Below are positions 1 through 12,680 of a stretch of DNA of 64,000 nt, in pieces. Numbering within the stretch: position 1 is the stretch's first letter; each line of letters opens with the position of its first letter. Made by a program: the position numbers and the translations under genes. Below the pieces are notes generated by a model. That model was not told where the DNA came from. It did not search any database and saw only the letters and a list, made by a program, of their open reading frames with translations. The DNA is from Henckelia pumila (Eukaryota > Streptophyta > Magnoliopsida > Lamiales > Gesneriaceae), in the NCBI RefSeq assembly GCF_033568475.1, contig NC_133123.1, positions 173,941,685-174,005,684 of the forward strand, in the 5' to 3' direction.

Positions 1-694
1 GATGGACATTTTTGGAAACCACTGAATTCGGATTCAGAAAATTTATCTTGACTTTAAAAGATGCAGAAATGGTTTCTGTGCACATTGGTGGAATTGGTTT
101 ATCAATCTGAGTCACGATGAATTTTATATTAATTTCTGAACATGCGGGCTTTGCTTGTCAGGCTTGAACTTATGACTAATGGGCCCTAAGCTGTTAGCAG
201 CCCACATTATAAATAAGTTATTGCAGTACAGAAATTAAAAAAAAAAAGAGGTCACAAAATTTTCGAAAACCCTAGTTGTTCTCTCTAGGTGTGGCCGCCC
301 CCTCTCCTCTCTCTGTTCGAAAATTCCAGCCTGTGAATTTCGAATTTGCAGTCTGGTTTAACAGATCAAATCTGTTATTTTTCTTCGTAGAAACTTCTGA
401 TATACTTTCTAGTGCAGTCTCTCAGAGGGATTAAATTTCTATTCGTGGACCTGATTGAAGAATTGTTCGTTCATCAGTTCCTGGGATATACAACAAGAGC
501 AGTTTAATCTGTTGGTGTCCATAATCTCGCTTCGAGATTTTAAGGTAAAATTTATATTGTTTAAATTTTATATTATCAATTTTAATCGTAGGAATTTGAT
601 ACCCATATGGAATCGTTCCATATAAAATTTTAAAACTTCCGCTGCACCGGGTATCACTTTCTTTTTCGATCCGGAGAACGACTGTGTTCCAACA
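1..694 (+). repeat. 3' part of a Copia-1-family LTR
   Basis: This stretch matches the 3' end of the solo LTR ending at 19302 and, in reverse complement, the LTRs of Copia-1 at 49365 and 56576. It ends with the family terminus CCAACA at 694. The remaining ~1.2 kb of the LTR would lie left of the window. No primer-binding site follows, so it is a 3' LTR or a solo LTR. It abuts another LTR fragment, suggesting it inserted into that one; the duplicate of GCATG (695-699) would be off-window. Confidence 0.8.
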
Positions 695-2431
695 GCATGA
701 TCTTGATATTTTCCAATTGTGGAGTGAGAGTGTGGTTGAGGGTTGCCTAGATGCTTGGGGTAAGTCCTAAGGGTTGTTAGAAAGTGTATTTGGTGGATTG
801 GTATGGGTTAGAGTTAAGGGAAAAAGGTTTGGGGTTGAAACATGATGTTAGGAGTGAAGTTGAGCCTTGTTTTCTTAGAGAGGAAGTTACTGTTCCGTGG
901 CAGGGGAGGTAGAAATCTTGGCCTGGGCGTGTCATGGGCTAGTCCTAGGTCAAGTTTATGATGTTTTGGTCGCGTCGGTATAAATTGGGCTCATTTCGGT
1001 TAAGTTTTGAATAGGTTTCGGGTCTTTTAAGTTTAAGGTGTTGGTGCAAAATTTTGTGGAGTCTAGGGGCTGTCCGGAAACTCTTTTGTTTGAGATGCTT
1101 GGGCTGTCATTGGGGGTAATAATCTGGTCCTAGGGGTAGTTTGAAGTGTTTAGTAAGTGTCGGTTCAAGCGGGACGGGTTTTGGTTAAGGTATGATAGAG
1201 TTAATGGATTTACGGTTTGGTTGCTCGGTTTAAGTCAAGTTAGAGGAAATTGATGAACAAGTTGAGCTTCTAGCTTAGGGGCAGCCACTCACCCACCTTG
1301 CACCCATATTTTTGAGTTGAGTTTCATTTCTTAAAGTTGCGTATTCGTGTGCGTGAGTCTCGTCTTTGAGCCAAGCAATATTTTCAAAGGAAGTCGCTTC
1401 AATTCTTGCATGCTAAGTATTTTGAGTCGAGTCAAAGAAGGAAAGAAAATAGTTTTGAACAAAGTGAGTTGATTGTGACTGGACAGGGCAATGTGGGTTT
1501 GGAGATGCCTCACCCACTTGCCATAGACGTGTAGTAAGCGGCTGGGAGACATCCCAGCTCCCCTACCAAAAGAGACGTGTAGTAAGCGATCGGGTTCATC
1601 TCGGCTCCCCTACCAAAAAGGAAAGTAAAGGGGCAAAGCACGTCGGGAGAAATCTCGGCGTCTTGTCGGCATAGTGCACTGTAGCCATGATCATGATCGA
1701 AACTTGAGTCACAATTCGAGGATCTAAGTTCTAAAGTAAAAGCAAAAGTTAAAGTTTCAAGTATCAGTTGACTCGTCTCAATTTAATCAGTTTTATGTTA
1801 TGCATGCATTTCAGTTAAGTCAAGAAAGTTCATAAGTTTCATGGCGTGAGTTGGTGTGAGTTCATTCTTGCATGTTGCCCAATTTCCCTTGTTTCACGCA
1901 CGTTTACAGTTTAAGTTTCAAAGTATATTATGTATTGTAGTTTGAGTATTGCTAGGAGTATTTTAAACCCTTGTTATATCACTGTTTATACTTACTGGGT
2001 CATTAGACTCACTATGCTTGTTTGTTTGCCAGGTGAGGAGCAGTTTGTTGAGACCGAGGGGCAGGCTCCTCGAGGTTGAGGTCGCCGGTGGTGCGAGGCC
2101 CTAAGACCGTCGCTGCTATGTTTCCGCTTTAGTTTATGATTGTAATAAAGAGTTTAAACTTATGTACTTTTGGTAATAGCCAGGATGTGTTTTCCTTGTG
2201 CTTAAGTTTTATTTGTTAAACATGTTATTGCTATTTTGGAAACCGGGTGGTGGTTGCCTTTCCTTTTCGTACTTATGATTATCGCAGTATTTATGATTGC
2301 CGCATTTATTGCTTTTGGTTAAAATTGCTTTCTGTGACAGGGAGGTTTTACTTACTTACAAACAAGTCATGCGAAATTTTTTTTAAAATTCTTTTATTAT
2401 TTATTTAAGTTTAGAGGTTAGGGTCGTTTCA
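695..2431 (+). repeat. LTR fragment of a Gypsy-like retrotransposon
   Basis: There is no credible coding frame over 1.7 kb. Near 1990-2030 it carries the phrase 'cattagactcactatgctt', which also occurs in the LTRs of Gypsy A (near 23630 and 31685). It ends in AGGGTCGTTTCA at 2431, a terminus of the kind seen in plant Gypsy LTRs. No primer-binding site follows; the next bases are a Copia integrase remnant, so this is best read as a solo LTR inserted there, its left part lost to or hidden by the Copia LTR at 1-694. Family assignment is inference. Confidence 0.5.
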
Positions 2432-5064
2432 GGAACACTGGGTATGGGAGTAACCAAGAAAGACACAGAGAGAAGAGCGATGGGTGAGCTTATGCGGAGC
2501 GTAGGGGGGAATCCACAGATAGCACAGAGATCCAAAGATGCGGAGCTTGGAGAGATTAGGAGAATAAGCAAAAAGACATTCAAAGGATGACTTGTAGGAA
2601 AGGTTGTGTTTAGGTAACCAATTAATGAGATAGACCGTAGTGGCAAAGGAAAACGGCCCGAAATGAGTAAGAACAGATGCATGGTGAAATAGAGCAAGGC
2701 CAGTTTCGACAACATGACAGTGACAACATTCGGAGTAGCTATTATGCTCAAAAGTGTGAGAGGGGGGGGGGGGGGTGGTCAGGTGAGAAATATCGTGAAA
2801 ACTAAGAAATTCTTTGATTGTCAGGAATTCACCACCATTGTCAGTGTAGAAGGTGAGAATATGACAATTAAACCATTTTTCGACGAGAGATTTAAAACAT
2901 CGAAAGACAAGAAGAATGTCTGATTTATGTTTTAAAGGATAAAGCCATATATATTTACTGTAATGATCAGCAAATACAACACATTATTTCTAACCATTGC
3001 ATGAGAGAATTGGGGAAGTCCAAACATTAGAAAAAACTAAATCAAGGGGAAATTGCGAAGAATGAGAGGAGTCATGAAAGGGTAATTTATAAATTTTATT
3101 GCAATGACAAGAATTACAATTAAATTGACTCAACGGAGAATTTAAAGACGATAGTGACTTAGACATGACTAACTAGTGTAAGACTCAATCAGACGGGTGA
3201 CCTAGATGACTATGCCAAATAGGCAATTACACGACAGAGGACGAGAGTGTCAGTGGTGGAGAAGGCGGGGATGTAGACTAGGGGTGCAAACGAACTGAAC
3301 CTGTTCGTGAGCTTTACGAGTTTGCTCGATAAATATTTGATTCGTATTCGAGCTTATCGAACTCGAGCCGAATTCGACATGTTCGAACTTTTTTTCGAGT
3401 CGAGCTCGAGCCGAAATTATATTGTTCGATAGTTCGCGAATAGTTCGTGAACCTTAATATTTAATTAATATAATTATATAATAAATATATATACATTTCG
3501 AACTTTTTTCGAACATTTCGAGATTTTCGAACCATAATATCCGAATAGTTCACGAATAGGTTCGAATATTTCGAGCCGAACTCGAACTCAAACTCAAACT
3601 TCATTTCGAGCCGAGCTCGAGCCAAAATATTTGAAATTATCGAACTTCGAATCGAGCTCGAACTCGAATATACTCTTATCGAGCCGAATTCGAGACTTAA
3701 AATTTTACCATTATTCGGCTCGATTTGATTCGTTTGCACCCCTAATGCAGACTAGGAGTAAGCCTCTCCCTTAAGTGGACCCTGATAGAGAATGACCCCA
3801 TCCCGGTGTGAGGATCCTTCACCTGAAAAGGCAGAGGAAGAGAAAACAACAATAACATCATTACATTTGCAAAGTTGAGAGATTTATAAAAGTTGCTTAT
3901 TAATTGAGGTAACACAAAGGACATGTGGGAACTTCAGGAAGCACGGAGTAGAGGGTGGTAAGAGACAACATGTGTGAGTTATAGGGAGGCCAACACCATC
4001 ACCAACAAAAACACCATCAGAGACAAAATAGGGAGCATGCATGGAGATGTTTGCAAGATCATAGGTCACATGGTGAGTGGAACCAGAATCAAGAATCCAA
4101 TCAGACAGAATGTATGGTGTAAGTGTGTAGGAAGCAGCATGGGAAATAGGCTGGCCCGTGGGAGGCGCAGGAGCTGGCAGATACTGAAAATCTAGGCAAT
4201 GACGAGCATAGTGGCCCTGAAAACTGAAGAGCTGGCAGTGCCCGAAATACGGGCACGGGGCAGCTGACCGTGCGCCAACTGATTGGGATTTGGCGGCGAC
4301 CGAGAGGGCCAGGGGCCAGGTTGGAGGCTGACGTTGGTTGGTTGCAACCGGCGACAGATGGCTCCTGGCGGTAGGAACCACTAGATCGGGTGGAGGAGAG
4401 AGCCATGGCTGGAAGAGGGGCTGGAACATCCCGGGGAGCCGCGAGATGGGCTTCATGGTTGAGGATTTTTTCATGTAATTCCTCAAACGAGATCGCAGTG
4501 TCCATGCCTGGATGTCATTGGAGAGTTCCTTATAGTCATCATCCAGACCACGGAGAACCTTGATGGTAAGATCCTTAATATCAAGAGGAGAATTCATGAG
4601 ATCTAGTTCATCATCTTTAGATTTGATGAACTACATGAAATCGGTGATGGACTGATAGCCCTTTATCGGATTGTGAAGTTGCGTCTTGAGTTGAGTGATG
4701 TGACCACGAGAGGGCTTGCAATAGGTGAGAGCAAGGGTGTTCCAGGCGACAGCGGAGGTGGTAGCAGTTGCAATAAATGGAATCAACGAATGAGACATTG
4801 ATCCAATGATGATATTCAGGATCCACTGGTCCTGGTGGATCCAGGAGGTGAACTCAGGATTCAGCGATTGAGTGGCAGTGGCAGTGGAGGTGGTTGTGAT
4901 TGATTTGTCCGGACAAGGATGAGAGTCATCAATAAAGACAAGGAGATTATGACATGTGAGTAGGGTCGTGAAAGAGAGAGAGAGTTCGAAGAAGTGAGTT
5001 TCAAAGGCGTGTGGGCAGCAACATTGAAGGAGATTGGAGTATTAACAGTGCCGGTGGCAGCCAA
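2432..5064 (-). pseudogene. Copia F gag-protease-integrase pseudogene
   Basis: Read on the minus strand, gag runs from about 5064 to 4200, with the phrase DDDYKELSNDIQAW near 4500. The zinc knuckle near 4210-4260 reads CQLFSFQGHYARHC, with the second Cys replaced by Phe. The protease motif WILDSGSTHHVT (near 4070) keeps D-S-G. A pre-integrase segment follows near 3750-3930. Beyond the MITE the integrase zinc region and core are recognisable in another frame: TDNGGEF near 2840 and VYLIN near 2610. There are frameshifts, stops and a run of 14 G at 2762-2775 inside the integrase. The codon at the expected gag start is TTG, not ATG. It cannot make a working protein. Confidence 0.75.
3279..3744. 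mobile_element. hAT-type MITE in Copia F
   Basis: 466 bp with perfect 16-bp terminal inverted repeats TAGGGGTGCAAACGAA / TTCGTTTGCACCCCTA. It is flanked by an 8-bp duplication, ATGTAGAC (3271-3278) and ATGCAGAC (3745-3752), with one mismatch. An 8-bp TSD and a TAGGGGTG terminus fit hAT. The interior is full of short TTCGAGC/GCTCGAA subterminal repeats and has no transposase. Copia sequence continues on both sides. Confidence 0.85.
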
Positions 5065-5183
5065 AGAGCCGAACAGAAAAAAAAAAAAAAAAAAAAAGAG
5101 GGAAGATTTTCCGGTGGTGGCTGGGAGAAGACGGCGGCGGCGGCTGGAGGCTAGGATTAGGGTTTAGTGACGTAGGCCGTAGG

Positions 5184-5195
5184 CTCTTGATACCA
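5184..5195 (-). other. Primer-binding site of Copia F
   Basis: The minus strand reads TGGTATCAAGAG, complementary to the 3' end of initiator tRNA-Met, directly next to the LTR terminus ending TTTCTACA. This fixes the orientation of the element and the inner edge of its 5' LTR. Confidence 0.8.
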
Positions 5196-5380
5196 TGTAG
5201 AAACTAATGAGAAAATAATATTTTCATATATATCAAAAAATGAATACAAGAGATGTTTATATACAACAATAAAAGTTTAAGAAAGATAGAGATTACAAAT
5301 AATAAAAGATTACAACATAAAAAAAACATAATATAAATTAAATATACAATATATTCCAATATAATTATTACTCAAAAACA
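5196..5380 (-). repeat. 5' LTR of Copia F (185 bp)
   Basis: On the minus strand it begins TGTTTTTGAG and ends TTTCTACA, giving TG...CA termini, and abuts the primer-binding site. The short, AT-rich length suits several Copia lineages. The other LTR is not in the window, so the outer edge at 5380 rests on the TG terminus alone. Confidence 0.6.
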
Positions 5381-5780
5381 GTATACAAAGGCGAACCCCA
5401 CAACCCAAAGATGAAATGGCTAGATTCTGAATCATGAACAAATTGGCCATGTTCGACCAAATACGTGTAGCCAAAAACAAGACAGAACTTACGTGAATCG
5501 GCGAGCCCCTAAATCCATACGAAAATCCCCAAAAAATAACTAGAAATCGAATAAAAATTTGAGCCGGAATGAGTTACCTACGCTGCAAAAAGTTTTGGCG
5601 GAGAGAGCAGCAAAGTGAATGCACATCCCCAAGCTTTCAATTTGACCGAATAGATAAAAATTCGATTGACCCTTGACTGGTTTTTTTTTTAATCGGGTCG
5701 AACCTTGATCTGTTATTTTGACAAGCTTTATATTTGGGCCGGATCCGGATGGAGTATTTGTGTGTGTATGAGTGAGTGAT
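5381..5780. other. Intergenic stretch, no gene seen
   Basis: About 400 bp between the Copia F LTR and a hAT-like element. I see no coding frame, RNA gene or repeat I can name. Before the hAT insertion it would have been the upstream flank of the SEC61 alpha promoter. It ends with the left copy of the hAT target duplication, GTGAGTGAT (5772-5780). Confidence 0.5.
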
Positions 5781-6711
5781 CAGGCCCGGACCTAGGGGGA
5801 GGCCACCTAGGCTCTGCCTAGAGCCTCCCCTAGGGCGGGGCCTCAAATTTAAAAAAAAAAACTATATGTGTATAATTTATTTTTTTTATTTAAAATTTTT
5901 TATAGGTCATGTGCCTTTAAATGTTTTGTAAAAATATTGAAAGTTATTATTTTTTGTGATTTTAATCATTTTTTTTATTTTCTAACAAAGAAAACCTCTA
6001 TTTTTAGAATACAAAGATTTTTTTTTGAAAAAAAAAATTCTTCTTTCAAGTAAGTGAGATTACTCAAAGTGGGTCAATTATCATGTCGTTTTTATTGAAT
6101 TTGATTTTTCTTGTATGTTTGTATGTCGCGGTTGGTGTTTTATTTGAATTTGAATTATTTGGACCTTGGTCTTCGGGATTTTAATTTCTTTCGTATTTTA
6201 GTATTTAAATTATAATAAAATTACTATTGTACCCCACAAAAGTATCACATATGATTTAGTATGTAATTTAGTATTTTGATTTTTATTATGTCATTATTTT
6301 AGTAGCAAAAATTTGAAATTTTGATTATTATATGGAATTATTGTATTGAGTCTTTTTTGATAAATTTGACAGTAAATAAAATCAATGTTTAATATTTTAT
6401 TACGATCTAAAAAAACATTTATATTGTGTTTATATTAAATCTCATATCAACATCAATCTTTGTTATTATTAAATTATTTTTTGTATTTGTTCTATTAAAT
6501 TTTTATTGTAAATTATGATGAAAAAAAAAAATTTGAATCTAGAAATTCAAATAGAAAAAGAAAGAATTGCAATAACTATATTTATTAAATTATAAATTTG
6601 TGATCATTACATTCATTTTATTATCAGTTTGTATATAATATTTTTAAATTTAATAAAAATTTTATCTATAACTTAAATTAGACTAGGCCTCCAATTTTCT
6701 GGGACGGCCGG
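5781..6711. mobile_element. Non-autonomous hAT-like element next to SEC61 promoter
   Basis: 931 bp, flanked by GTGAGTGAT at 5772-5780 and 6712-6720 (8-9 bp, perfect). The termini are imperfect inverted repeats (CAGGCCCGGACC and, reversed, CCGGCCGTCCC) followed by a shared AGGCC block. The interior is AT-rich with homopolymer runs and no transposase. The TSD length and terminus suggest hAT; the superfamily is inference. Confidence 0.7.
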
Positions 6712-6729
6712 GTGAGTGATTGCAGTTGG

Positions 6730-6761
6730 ATTGGGAGTCTGATTGCCCATTGCTTATAAAA
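6730..6761 (+). promoter_or_regulatory. Core promoter of the SEC61 alpha gene
   Basis: A TATA box (TATAAAA, 6755-6761) stands in ordinary non-repeat sequence, with an inverted CCAAT (ATTGG, 6730-6734) 25 bp upstream. Transcription would start about 25-35 bp downstream, near 6785-6795, in a stretch of GTATTT repeats. The hAT-like element ends at 6711, only 43 bp before the TATA box, so all distal promoter sequence has been pushed about 0.9 kb away. Confidence 0.6.
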
Positions 6762-6857
6762 GGAACAATCTTTTGTATTTGTATTTTGTATTTGTATTTG
6801 CAAGACAAACAAGTCCAACGCCCATCGATCGCCGGAATACAACCAATTACATCAGAG

Positions 6858-7602
6858 GTAAAGGAAGGCTCTTTTTGTTTCTCCAATTATTCCCAAATTC
6901 ATGCTAAGATATGTGGCGTTGGAGGGAAATCCATGTTAATGGAAGATATAGATTCGTGCAGATTTTACTTGAGTAGGAACTTTTGACCTTCCTCGCCCCA
7001 AATTCTGTGCCCGTCGCTTTTCCTGTGTGGGAATTATAATTTTTTGGCATATTTTATTGTGATTGGATTTGTTTTTTGTTTTTATTTATTTATATAGGCT
7101 TGTGTAAGTGCTTGTTCCTAAACCTGTTTCCATAGATTTGAAACCAGATGCATTCCGATACATTGAACGTGGTTGAATGGCTGCTTACGGAATTCAAATT
7201 CGAGCTATTTCGACCTAAAGTTCGATTATACTAGAATCAGGGTTTGAACAACTTGGATCGAAGTACTGGAGCTTAAGTTGGTTGAATTTTCGAATTTCAA
7301 ATCAAGTTTATACAAAATATATATAACTCGAACGCCTATATTACTATTTTGCTCGAGTCCGTTGTTTGTATCCAGCGAGGATCCATTTAAACTGTGTAGT
7401 TGACAAGTTTGTGAAGTTTGAGATTGAATTCTAAAGTTGATATGTGTTAACACTGGTTTACAAGTGAATATATAGAATTCTTAAATTTTATTGTGCTGCA
7501 TGTTAGTTTGATTTCAGTTTGCTTCAATGTTGAGCCAATAGAGGCCCCTATAATTTTAGGGTACAGATTACTGAAGAATCTCTTTTCAATGTGATTCTGC
7601 AG
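6858..7602 (+). other. Probable 5'-UTR intron of SEC61 alpha
   Basis: A donor AG|GTAAAG at 6858 and an acceptor TTCTGCAG ending at 7602 would join a roughly 70-nt leader to the 30 nt before the start codon at 7633. The stretch between has no coding frame and is T-rich, as plant introns are. Without transcript data an alternative start site near 7550 is also possible. Confidence 0.45.
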
Positions 7603-7632
7603 TTTGGTTGAAATACTTTGATCAACAAAAAA

Positions 7633-9896
7633 ATGGGAGGTGGATTTAGAGTGCTCCATTTGGTTCGACCTTTTCTTTCGTTTCTGCCAGAAGTTCAGTC
7701 TGCCGACCGGAAAATTCCATTCAGAGAGAAGGTCATATACACTGTAATATCCCTTTTTATTTTCCTGGTCTGCAGTCAGCTGCCGCTATATGGAATACAC
7801 TCCACCACGGGTGCTGATCCATTCTACTGGATGCGTGTTATTCTTGCCTCAAACCGGGGAACAGTGATGGAGCTAGGAATCACACCCATAGTGACATCTG
7901 GTATGGTTATGCAACTTTTAGCAGGTTCAAAAATCATTGAAGTTGATAACAATGTGCGAGAGGATCGAGCCCTTTTGTAAGTACTTAACGTATTAAAAAT
8001 CTCTATTAGAATTTCATCTTGACGTTTTGAACTTATTTTTTGTATCTAATTCTTCAGGGTCGAAAATTATGAATTTCAAAATTAAATGCCTCTATGTGTT
8101 CCTTTCATCTATTTAGTTATGCTGTCCTATGTACCACTCAAGAGTTGCGTATTTGTGAAACTTGTCCCTTGTTTTCTATGAAGTTTAGCACAATTTGTAG
8201 CCTTTGTAGTAATGATTTATTGTTTTCCCTCATCCAGAAATGGTGCACAGAAGCTGTTAGGCATCCTGATAGCAATTGGTGAGGCAGTTGCATATGTTCT
8301 CTCGGGAATGTATGGCAGTGTTGGACAACTAGGAGTTGGGAATGCAATTCTCATAATTTTGCAACTGTGCTTTGCTGGAATTATTGTTATTTGCCTTGAT
8401 GAACTTCTCCAGAAAGGATATGGTCTTGGGTCTGGAATTTCTCTCTTCATAGCAACCAATATTTGGTTAGTAGGCATCGTTATTGATTCTGTATTCACTT
8501 ATTTTCTACCAGACAAGGTGTTTATTTATCTAAGTTTTCTCCCTCAACAGTGAAAACATTATCTGGAAAGCCTTTAGTCCAACTACCATTAACAGTGGAC
8601 GTGGTGCTGAATTTGAAGGTGCTGTTATTGCTTTATTCCACTTGTTGATTACTCGAACGGACAAGGTTCGTGCGCTGAGAGAGGCTTTCTACCGGCAGAA
8701 TCTTCCTAATGTTACGAACTTACTTGCCACTGTCCTTGTCTTCCTTATCGTCATATATTTCCAAGGGTTCCGTGTTGTTTTGCCTGTGAGGTCAAAGAAT
8801 GCTCGTGGGCAACAGGGTTCTTATCCAATTAAGTTGTTCTACACTTCAAATATGCCCATAATTTTACAATCTGCACTCGTGTCCAATCTTTATTTTATTT
8901 CCCAGGTAACCTGCCTGCATTTCCGTAGTATGAGATAGTGAAAACGGATTAGAAACCTACTTCTTTTCACTATTGATGAGGCTGATATGATTTGATTCTG
9001 TGCAGTTGCTTCATAGGAGATACAGTGGAAATTTCCTTGTTAACCTTCTGGGAAAGTGGAAGGAATCTGAGTATTCTGGTCAATCTGTACCTGTTGGCGG
9101 CCTTGCTTATTACATAACTGCACCATCGAGGTCGTCTAGATTTTTGCATTTGTGTTTGTATCTTCATATTCTCCTTGTTTTTGCTGTCTACTCTGCCTAG
9201 GAGCATAACTTGATTTTACACTTCTTCATTTGACTTCTAATGCTATGACTAAAGATAATTCCTTCTGGTTTGCAGCTTGTCAGATATATTAGCGAATCCT
9301 TTCCATGGATTATTTTATATCGTATTCATGCTGTCAGCATGTGCCTTGTTCTCGAAAACGTGGATTGAGGTCTCAGGATCCTCGGCTAAGGATGTGGCTA
9401 AGCAGTTGAAGGTATCCTCATGCACACATTGATAATTTATTCTCGAAGTTTTGGCTATATGACAATTTTAATCATTCATTATCCATGAGTGTCAAGGATT
9501 TGTTCTTTTGCATGCGAGAAATGTCCTTTGTAAGTAAGATATAAAAAACAAATGCATTCTTGGTAAGGATTTCCTTTAGGCATTTCTCTTGGCGCGAAGC
9601 ATGCAGCAAGAATCCATTATTTATCGTTACTCACTGTATATTTCTCGAAATGTCAGGAACAACAAATGGTGATGCCCGGACATCGTGAATCGAACCTTCA
9701 GAAGGAACTAAACCGTTACATTCCAACTGCTGCGGCCTTTGGTGGCATCTGCATTGGAGCGCTGACTGTGTTGGCAGATCTTATGGGGGCTATTGGTTCG
9801 GGCACCGGGATTTTACTTGCAGTCACTATCATATATCAATATTTCGAGACCTTTGAGAAGGAAAAGGCAAGCGAGCTCGGTTTCTTTGGTTTCTAA
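7633..9896 (+). CDS. SEC61A: Protein transport protein Sec61 subunit alpha
   Basis: This encodes the pore-forming subunit of the ER translocon, which passes secretory and membrane proteins into the ER with the beta and gamma subunits. Six exons join in frame to 475 aa, the usual length: 7633-7976, 8238-8465, 8551-8905, 9006-9130, 9276-9411, 9657-9896, all with GT-AG introns. The start ATG opens [15 protein letters not shown], the conserved N-terminus; an upstream in-frame TTG is ignored. The SecY-family signature [17 protein letters not shown] is at residues 82-98. Ten hydrophobic segments are expected, and the C-terminus ends ELGFFGF. The donor of intron 4 (GAG|GTCGTC) is weak but phase-correct. 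No break is seen: this is an ordinary functional host gene. A hAT-like element sits just upstream of its promoter. Confidence 0.95.
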
Positions 9897-11704
9897 TGCA
9901 TACTTGGAGCTCTCTACCTAATGGTTTGGTTTTGTCTAGTTATTGAGTGGAAAAAAGATATCCAAAAAATTGAGACATTGGATTCCTTGTCGGATCGAAG
10001 TTGTAGTCGATTTTGTATACTTTTTAAATTAAATCTAAGACTTAATCGTGAAATAGCCAAATTAGTTCACGCACAAATTGAATTTGTTGAAAATTTTACA
10101 AAAAGTAGACCATTTGAAATGTTCATGGAGAAGAAATCCCCTTCGATTTTAGTTGAGCACAAATCCTCAATTCAAACGTATATTAACTTATATTTAAATA
10201 TCTCCCTCCTAATCTAATTTGTAGAAGGATTTGAGAAATATATTTAAAATGATACTCCAACGCAAGCTGAGATTAGTGATATCAAGTTATCAACAACTCA
10301 CTCATAAAAGACAAGATCGACGTAATAGAGATAAGTTTTAATTCTTTTGATCAAAGTGAGATGAATTTGCTAATACTATTATATATTTTTGTATAATAAT
10401 TGAAAAAAGAAAAGCATATGCAGCAGCCACAATTCTTACTTTTCTCATATGTTCAGCTGGCAGTTGGACTCATTCGCACCAATTTTTAAAAATATTTTAA
10501 AATTCCAGCCCAATTCTGTCTACGTACATGTTGGAATTATTGAAAGATAAATGAAAATCAACTAAGTTATGCCATCGTTTATGTAAGGTTACTTTTTTTT
10601 CCTGAGAACTCGATGTCATTATCCTTCGAACTAGCAAGCTTTGTGCAACAAACTAATAAGATAAACAATATTTGAAAGCATTATGTAACAAGCTCACCTA
10701 AAAAAATAATGATAGAAAAATCAAATTTCTGACCAATGACCAAAAGCTTTCTTTATATGTGTTAGTTATTTTTTTTGCCTCCTTATTTCTGCGTGCTAAA
10801 AAGATTTTTTCCTTCTCGTAATTCGTTTGTAATACGAAAAAGCTCCTCAATTTTTGAATTTTATGAGCTTTTAAAAAATTATTTATTTTGACTTAATTAA
10901 ATATTTTTAAAAGCACTTCAAATTTTATCAAAAAAAATTTGAAACAATAAAAACTTTAATAGTTTTTTTAATTTTTTTTTTCTTTTGGCTTCTTAATCCA
11001 AACGCACTCATTAACTCGTTATTAAAACTTAACGAGAAGGGGACAAAATTTTTTTATCCCAAACAATATGAAAGACAATTGTGACCATCATATTTCATAG
11101 AAGTGCCAATTTTGGGGAGAAATTAGGCACTTGCGACGAATGTAATTTTTTTCCGTTAATTTTTAACTATGAATATTTGTTGGGGTACCAAAACATCTGA
11201 TATTAATACTTCCGAGTTGTTTTTTTTTTTTTTTTTCACATTTCGGATACGAAAGGGACAAAACAAGGTTTTAAGCATAAACAATATAGATGAAAAAATA
11301 CTAGGTATTTAATTTTCTGGGGGAAAAAAATGAAATCCATATTATCGATGCATCGTTGATCTATGATTCATGCCACTTGCAGTGCATTTTATTGCAAGTT
11401 GAATTAATCATTAATTGTCTTTGATATTATACATTTTTTTTTTTTGAAAAGCCAAATGATTTTATAAATCAGCCAAATCTGAAACAAGTACATAAGATAT
11501 TATACACTTAATTTGTAAATTATCTGCAGTGTTAATTAAAATTATGTATATAGTCAACTATAATAATTTGTGTTAAAATAAAAACATGTACATAACACGA
11601 TTAAGGTAGCTAAAAATAATTAATTAAAGTTTCCATAAAGTTCAACATATTGATTACTTTAACAATATTAGAGAATCATACAAAATCGCAGTGTCAACTG
11701 TGAC

Positions 11705-11742
<38 letters not shown>

Positions 11743-12677
11743 CGCACAATGTATTATAATGCACAAAGTCATTAGAGAAAATTGGATTTGATAAAAAAAT
11801 GTGAACGGAAAAAATTGCCATTATTTCTCTTTTCTTTGATAAAAATTAGAAGGCTAAAAAATATATTTTCGAAAGGAAAAAAAATGATTCGACCAAACTC
11901 AACCTCCCTTGCTTTGCATTTCCTCCCCACGTTTCTTTTTCTCTCATCATCGATCTTTCCGAAGTTTTCAATTTTCTTTTTTCAGCTTACAATTTATGTA
12001 AATTTATGATGATAAATCTTATATCTTATTAATTGATTAATATAAGATAGCATATGATTATATCTAAATATTACATTATGCATTCAATGTGTGTTCCGTG
12101 GCTAGTTTATATATGTGTGTGTGAAATACTCAAATAATGAGATGAAGGGGAGTAATTTAAAATTGCGACTTTTAGTAAATTTCACGGAAGGGCAGAGTGA
12201 AATGTGCGTGAAATGTCAACTATATATCAATAATTAAATTAAATTTGACGATGGATTTTATTTAATTTAATTTAAAAATTTTGTATAATTTTATTGACTT
12301 CTCGTCGAAACTAACACCAAAATACATTGGAAAATAAAATATTTTCGGTTGGACATAGTGAGAGACGGGCCTGCAAGCCACGTTAGATATGTGACTAAAA
12401 GCAAAAGATGTATGTCAATGTGTACATAATAGAAAAAGGGAAAAATATTGTTTTATTCATCCTGTGTCATGTCATATGTGATTTTGATATGCTATATATG
12501 TTTGTTAATAATAGCACTCTAATTATTTTTGTTTTTAAGAAATGTTTTCTTATAATAATCAAATTGATAAGAACCTGATTTCGTTTTCAAACTTAAAATA
12601 TCCATATATTAATTAAACTATTTGGACATTAATTTATTTACTAGTTTCACTTGAAATCAATCATTCGTATACCAAAT
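9897..12677. other. AT-rich intergenic region
   Basis: This holds the SEC61 alpha 3'-UTR and about 2.7 kb of AT-rich DNA. The open frames in it (for example 9921-10217 and 11782-12009) show no domain, have biased low-complexity composition and look like chance. Long T runs (near 11220 and 11440) and a TA microsatellite are present. I see no RNA gene. Confidence 0.5.
11709..11739. repeat. (TA)n microsatellite
   Basis: Thirty-one bases of uninterrupted alternating TA in intergenic DNA; a likely length-polymorphic site. Confidence 0.95.
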
Positions 12678-12680
12678 TAA

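Larger units (their letters stand above)
2432..5380 (-). mobile_element. Decayed Copia element F, 5' half
   Basis: On the minus strand the order is LTR (5196-5380), tRNA-Met primer-binding site (5184-5195), gag (from about 5064), protease, GAG-pre-integrase and integrase, cut off at 2432 by an LTR fragment. A 466-bp MITE splits it at 3279-3744. RT, RNase H and the second LTR are absent from the window. The element is old: every domain is in several frames. The gag style suggests an RE1-like Copia, which is inference. Confidence 0.8.

Noticed and set aside
5868..6053. Phe/Lys-rich frame inside the hAT-like element
   Set aside because: Produced by T and A homopolymers; no transposase similarity.
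9921..10217. 98-codon frame downstream of SEC61 alpha
   Set aside because: In the presumed 3'-UTR and flank, no domain, composition like AT-rich noncoding DNA.
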